A DNA stretch of 64,000 bases. Origin: Scortum barcoo. Lineage: Eukaryota > Chordata > Actinopteri > Centrarchiformes > Terapontidae. The notes below the pieces were generated by a model that worked only from the letters and a program-made list of their open reading frames with translations, did no database searches and was not told where the DNA came from. This document shows positions 59,101-64,000 of the stretch, piece by piece. Within the stretch, counting starts at the first letter, position 1; every line of letters begins with the position of its first letter. The position numbers were made by a program, and so were the translations under genes. Where the stretch lies: NCBI GenBank assembly GCA_023238725.1, contig CM041552.1, positions 17,520,487 to 17,584,486 of the forward strand, read 5' to 3'.

Positions 59101-62100
59101 GTGCAGCAGCAATTGTGAACTTTTTTTTGGCATTAAAGTCAATGGGAGAGATGAAGAGAAAAAAAGAGGGCGCACAGAGTGTATTTGCATTCAAAGAGAA
59201 TTATTACGCAGACCGGATAAATAATGCATCATTTTGTCTTTGAGTTTTAAGAGTGTAAAACTGAAAAGGTAGCAACCTAATTACTACATGACACGTACAT
59301 CGGTATGAGACAAACCTTCATCTGGACTGAAATTTCAGTGGCCTTTAGTGAAGATTTATGTGCAATAAATCTCTCTGATGGTTCAGTTCGGAGCAGAGCT
59401 TCGACCCAATAATGTAATCAAGACATTTCAGGACTTCCCACAGCTATTTGCAGCACAAGATAAATAAACCTGTCTGATGTAAGACATTTTAACATGGTAC
59501 CCGTTTGTGGATCTGCTCCAGTGAAAAAGGAACGACAATATTAAAACTGCAGAACACATTATTGAGAGTCTGATTAAAAAAACACTTTACAAACGTTACA
59601 TTTGCACAGTTTTCAACAGGCTGCATGGCCGAACTGGTGAACGCGTGTGACTGCAGCTGCACTGAAACATCACATGACAGTTGTGTGCCTTTTCTTGGAA
59701 AGCGTCTCAATTTCCTTTTCCAGTCCACTGCCTCTGTTTGCATTGATTACATCTTGGTGTATTCATCTATAACAGACTAAGCAGTTCCTCAATTCTCATT
59801 TATTTTCAGCCACTTGTGTTTCTCTTTCGCCTCAGAGATGGCGGTTGCCTCTTTAATTTTATTACACCTTACTGCCACGGCATTGAGAGGCTACACAAAG
59901 CTGCAGAAAGTAGAAACGTTTGTTTGTAGGTCAGCTGTATTTCTATTTTAGGAGAATGTGATATTCTTGTAATTGTAATGAGGTTGATGTCTTTGGTGGA
60001 TCTAGTTCAAATCTTCTTGTACTCTCCTGATTCTCATTTAGATGCGTGAATATTTAAATATTTAGTTCATTTTAGGTTTAAATTTTTTTCCTCTCTTAAG
60101 ACATCAGATGCTTCGTATCGTCCTTTTTCACCTAGTAGACAGTTGATTGTGTTTTCTAACCTATTGTGGTAGAAAAAAAGTGATCCCAGTCCATTTAACT
60201 GCAGCTCTCAGCCCTAATCTGAGTTTTACCTCTCATTGACCTCCATCTTGATTCCTGTATCAACTGCTCGGGACTTGTTAAGCATTTCCTGTTGAGATCC
60301 ATGGAGGCACAAAGGAGAGAGAAAAAAAAAAAGACACTTTGAAGTTAATGCTGCCGTAAAGTGAAACAGGGTAAAAGAGCTGCACACACACACACACACA
60401 CATACACAGCAAGTATATTTAAATACACGCCTGCCATCACAGCCAAACACGCGCACACACACACACCTCTATCCTGGCAGCTGCCGACTCCACAGCAGCA
60501 GAAGTGGCAGCCATTTCCTGCTCCACGAGATCTCCCAGCTCCCCCTGCTGTAGCTCCAAACCCCGCGGTCGCAGTTTCTGAAAGAACACGTAACAAACAA
60601 GGGAGACAAAGTCAAAATATTTCACCTCAAACTCATTTCTGTTTTCTTTGAGCAAGAACTCTGGGAATGCTTTGACCCCTTTTACGTTCACAGCATCAGA
60701 GTACAAACATTAGTGAGTGTGTGTGAAGTACGGACCTCTGCAGTGGCCAGGATGGCCTCCAGAGCTGCCTTCAGCTTCCCGCTGTCTGCCGCAGCCAGGC
60801 TGTCCTGCTGCTTCATCTCACCCAGCAGAGCCAGAGCTTCGGTCCCGCACGCCTTCACACTCTCTGACAGGGCTGACAGGGACAGACACAAGGACAACCA
60901 ATTAACTGTCACTGAAATACACACACTCAGACAAAAACACCAAACAGTCTGGTTTCCTGATGTATATCATATACAGATGCATTTTAATGCAGACACGGTC
61001 CATGCCATGACATCGTTTATACTCCATTTTTTGGTAAAATACCTCAGTACATACTCTGATGTGTAACGATGCCACTAGTGGCTGCAGCTGTGGTGTTAAT
61101 TATACGGACATCTCTTCAGGCAACATGTCAACTAACAGCTGACACGCAAATGGGAGGAGGAGGGAGACCAAAAGTACCTCCACAGCAGCTGCCAGCCGGT
61201 TTTTCTGGATGCAAGACGGCCAGATGATTTGCATCAAACTGTACTCAGGCTGCATTCAAATGTGTCAGAGTACGGACTAACACACAGGTTGATGTGGTCT
61301 TAGTCGAATTCCAGAGCCAAGGTTGCAGCCACTGCTTCTGTCCATCCCAGCTTCAACTCTACATGTTTGTTTTATTTTGCAGTAATAAGACCGCTGGCCA
61401 GAGCTCCATTATATTTTGGGCATGTTTAGACTTGCTCAGGCTTCTAACATCTCTCAAGAGAGCAAATCCCACAAACATTACTCCTGAATGTTTTACCCCA
61501 GGAAATGTTTTCGCTGAAAGAATGATTATTTAAAGAGCTATTTCTAATCGCAATGTGAACACTGGAGCACGATGTTCAGATATAGAGACTCACCAGAAGT
61601 GGATTTACACAACATTACAACATTTATATGTATCCCAGCAGATCATAGACGGTTTTAACTCCATGTACACATGTAAGAGGTATAAACCACTCGCAGACGC
61701 TTCAGAACACGTCTGTGTTGACTGACTCGCTCACAGATTAATATCAGGAGGGAAGAGGAGGCTACCATCTCTTCCTCTCTCACACACATGCACACTCACC
61801 GTCAGCCTGCTCCACAGGCACCATGTGGGAGGTGGCACTACCCTGAACGATGGTGTCACCGACCAGGTGACCGCACTGGGTCACCACTCGCACCAGCTCA
61901 CCTACAGCTATGCAAAAAAAAAAAAAAAAATCACATCTTCAAGAACTTACAGCACAGACACATGTACTTATATATATGTAAAATACTTTTCATCATGGAC
62001 ATATACAGAAATGTGCTGTATATTTATATATTTATTTGTCTTGTTTCATATGAACTTAACTGATGAACTCAGGTGTTAAAAGGACTAAAAGTGTGTAGGT

Positions 62101-63709
62101 GATCTAGAGGGATCTATTGGCAGAAATAGAATATAGCATTCATAATTATTATTTTCATCAACTGAAAATCATGTTTACGTTAGCTGTGTTTCTACAGTAG
62201 CCCAGAACGGACAATCTAAACACTGCCTCTTGAGATCACCAGGTTATGAGGTGATTTATAAAGTGTGTACATTAAAAATATAAAAAATTAAAAATCTATT
62301 CAATAGCAATGTTCCCTCTATCAGAAGTCCTTGGTGCAATAATATCACATTCCATTTAACATCCTTATCTCATCTTTAATATCATAAACCAAATCAGATC
62401 CATACTGTTAACAACTCTTATGGAGAACAGAGCAAAGTTTTTAATGAATGAACCTGAAGGCCACCACAGGTTCTCCTACATGTTTGAAAAAGGAGGGGCG
62501 AGAGCAAGGGTATTCCTTTTGCAAAATGAAAACCCACCGCTAGATGGCACTAAATCCTTCACACTGATCATTTCACTCATATTTTTACATTTTTTGTTTT
62601 GTTGTAGTTAAAATAAGAACTTTAACACAACCTGTTGATATGTATTCAGAAAAGTCAAACAAAAGTCAGCTGTAGCAGGCTGAATACAGTATATTACAAC
62701 ACAGCGGTCAAAGTGATGTATCAGATGGGAATTACCACTGACATGATTAATGTTTTTCCGTTGTTTTACCATGTGCTGACTTTGGCTCTGCGTTTCCCCC
62801 AATCTGTTTTTATGATTCATGTTTTAAAGCCTCTAAACACCTACTCATTAAATAGCTAAGTGGCAAAAGAATGGATGAAAGGCACCACTACATCAGTTTA
62901 AATATGAGCAAGCTTTCCACATAACTTCATTACATGCATCGTTCAGAAAGTTACACCCTCTCACCTGTGTTGTCGGCCACGAAGGCCTCTCTGGCAGAGT
63001 GGAGTCGGTCCATGCTGTCTAATGACGCCTGACATCTGGACGCGAGGTAGTCTGAAGGGATAAAAAAAAAAGAAAAGAAAAAGACTTAATGGGAGCTGAG
63101 CACACACACTTTACTAAACACAGTGCTAATTAACATCAGTGAATGAGAGTAGCCCTGTGCAGCATTAAAGCAGTGGCTTCTGACCCGCGGAGCTGGTGCA
63201 GCTGATGTGCGCCGGGTCGTCTATCTGAGCCAGCGAGTCCTGGATGATCTTCTCGGCCTCCTCCACAGCTCCCTGCAGGCTGGACCAGCGAGCTGCTACT
63301 AGCTGGCTCTCCAGCGCCTGCTCCCTGCTCTCCTGCAGACGCAAACACACACATGAACATGCTCAAACTTGCCACATCAGCCTTTATTAGAAAAGCCAAA
63401 TGTAGCACATGAAGATGCTCATTGGACACACTCCCTGAAACAGCTGCTTGATTTATTACAGCTAATTAAGAAAGTTCATTAAGAAAGATAATTGAGTAAA
63501 TGACGACTGTTCACCTTCTCGTTGAGCTGATTCTGCAGGGCTTCTGCCGTCTTCACGCCGCTCTCCCTCTCAGTCGCCAGAGAGCTCTGGACTCGCTCTA
63601 GCTCCTCCCCCCGCACAGCAAGCTCCACCTCAACCTTTGACAAGGACTCCACTAGCTCCGCCTTCTCAGACTCCAGCGTGGCCAGCTGGGTGCTGAGCGC
63701 CTCGCTTGA
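56124..63709 (-). CDS. hip1: Huntingtin-interacting protein 1, C-terminal half (5' exons beyond the right edge)
   Basis: HIP1 links clathrin-coated pits to actin: N-terminal ANTH lipid-binding domain (outside), coiled coil, C-terminal I/LWEQ (THATCH) actin-binding module. Exons, minus strand: 63709-63515, 63332-63185, 63051-62965, 61907-61800, 60872-60736, 60577-60467, 60288-60230, 58737-58644, 58077-57977, 57713-57608, 57464-57341, 57248-57187, 56336-56219, 56134-56124. All phases join: 486 aa, about half of ~1040. The first exon and part of the second are coiled coil (LATLESEKAELVESLSKVEV). Then DPAHISCTSSADYLASR, GELGDLVEQEMAATSAAVES, EVNERILASCTELMQAI, FYAKNSRWTEGLISASKAVG, KFEELMVCSHEIAASTAQLV and MTLTQIKRQEMDAQ. 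It matches HIP1 rather than HIP1R (VVQGKGKFEELMV, KHYELAGVAEGW). The stop follows an 11-nt last coding exon, giving a short tail (EGTG). One donor (after 60467) lies in a GT repeat. Confidence 0.95.
58145..58330 (+). repeat. copy of the AT-rich dispersed repeat family (hip1 intron)
   Basis: ATTAATAAATTAACTG, AAAATGTCTGAAAATAGGAG, TCTTGTTTTGTCTGAAGATC and CCAAAACCAAAAGACATTCAGTTTGATGA give the same landmark order as the copy at 31985. Located between hip1 exons 58077-57977 and 58737-58644. Confidence 0.6.
58738..60229. other. hip1: hip1 intron: no gene seen
   Basis: A 1.5-kb intron with AT-rich sequence and no repeat I can name. The exons on both sides join in phase, so no coding exon is missing. 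Confidence 0.5.
60441..60468 (-). repeat. (GT)n-type tract overlapping the donor of hip1 exon 60577-60467
   Basis: On the minus strand the exon ends AGGATAGAG and the intron begins GTGTGTGTGTGTGCGCGTG. The donor GT is the first unit of the repeat. Confidence 0.85.
60873..61799. other. hip1: hip1 intron: no gene seen
   Basis: About 0.9 kb, no repeat or RNA gene recognised. The flanking exons join in phase as ...EQAD-ALSESV... Confidence 0.5.
61908..62964. other. hip1: hip1 intron: no gene seen
   Basis: About 1.06 kb of AT-rich sequence, with an A-run (T-run on the minus strand) of about 15 bp immediately upstream of the acceptor at 61908. The flanking exons join in phase. Confidence 0.5.
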
Positions 63710-64000
63710 CTGCAGGGGGGGATTAAAAAAAAAAAAGTTAAGAGGACTTATTCAGGATAATATGTAGCTGTTGTGACATGTCAGGATGTGGTACGAGCAC
63801 TGACCTCATAATAAAATATACACTTTTATCTTCAAGCCACTGATTACAACAATATTGGCTCCACTCAAGTTTTTGGAGAGAAAACGTCTCCAGAGAAGTT
63901 GAGGTCAAGTTTACAATCAAACAAACACTGGGAAGTTGTGGTTGTGCAACTTGGCTGCAGTGCAAAAGTCATGAAATATGGCAACAGAGGAGAGGGTTAC

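Overview
This is vertebrate nuclear DNA, most likely from a percomorph-type ray-finned fish. It holds small GT-AG exons in compact introns, with dense CA/GT, GA and AT microsatellites. Several non-coding blocks resemble repeats I know from percomorph genomes. No prokaryotic, organellar or viral architecture is visible. Gene names come from reading the spliced translations against the known families; no database search was possible.

The layout, left to right, is as follows. (1) por, minus strand: the 5' part of NADPH-cytochrome P450 reductase, with coding exons from 9469 down to the left edge and a non-coding first exon at a GC-rich promoter near 12.5 kb. (2) tmem120a, minus strand: 12 coding exons, 17944 to 14671, complete. 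(3) gdpd1, plus strand: 10 coding exons, 20287 to 26351, complete, divergent from tmem120a, with a perfect NRF-1-type palindrome at its promoter. (4) ypel2, plus strand: four coding exons, 35099 to 39550, with a likely first exon near 29.1-29.4 kb, a long first intron and a 3'UTR of about 2.6 kb. (5) An 11-kb gene-poor stretch, 42.15-53.46 kb, with repeat-like blocks, one CpG-rich island and one candidate conserved non-coding block. (6) hip1, minus strand: the C-terminal half (coiled coil plus the actin-binding I/LWEQ region), with coding exons from 63709 to 56124 and the N-terminal half beyond the right edge.

Spliced lengths check the models. gdpd1 gives 317 aa, ypel2 119 aa and tmem120a 339 aa, each at or near the usual family length with every exon phase agreeing. 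The window holds about 271 aa of por and 486 aa of hip1.

The genes do not form a pathway. por is the ER electron donor to P450s, tmem120a a membrane protein, gdpd1 a membrane-anchored lysophospholipase D-like enzyme, ypel2 a zinc-binding Yippee protein, and hip1 a clathrin/actin adaptor. Their interest as a group is synteny: por, tmem120a and hip1 are linked on human 7q11.23, while gdpd1 and ypel2 are linked on human 17q22, and here the two sets are interleaved. I found no new multi-gene system. The most useful unusual signals are a GC-AG intron that splits the catalytic HRGG motif of gdpd1, two 5' splice sites lying inside (GT)n microsatellites, an inverted CCAAT-box pair, and a family of related dispersed repeats.
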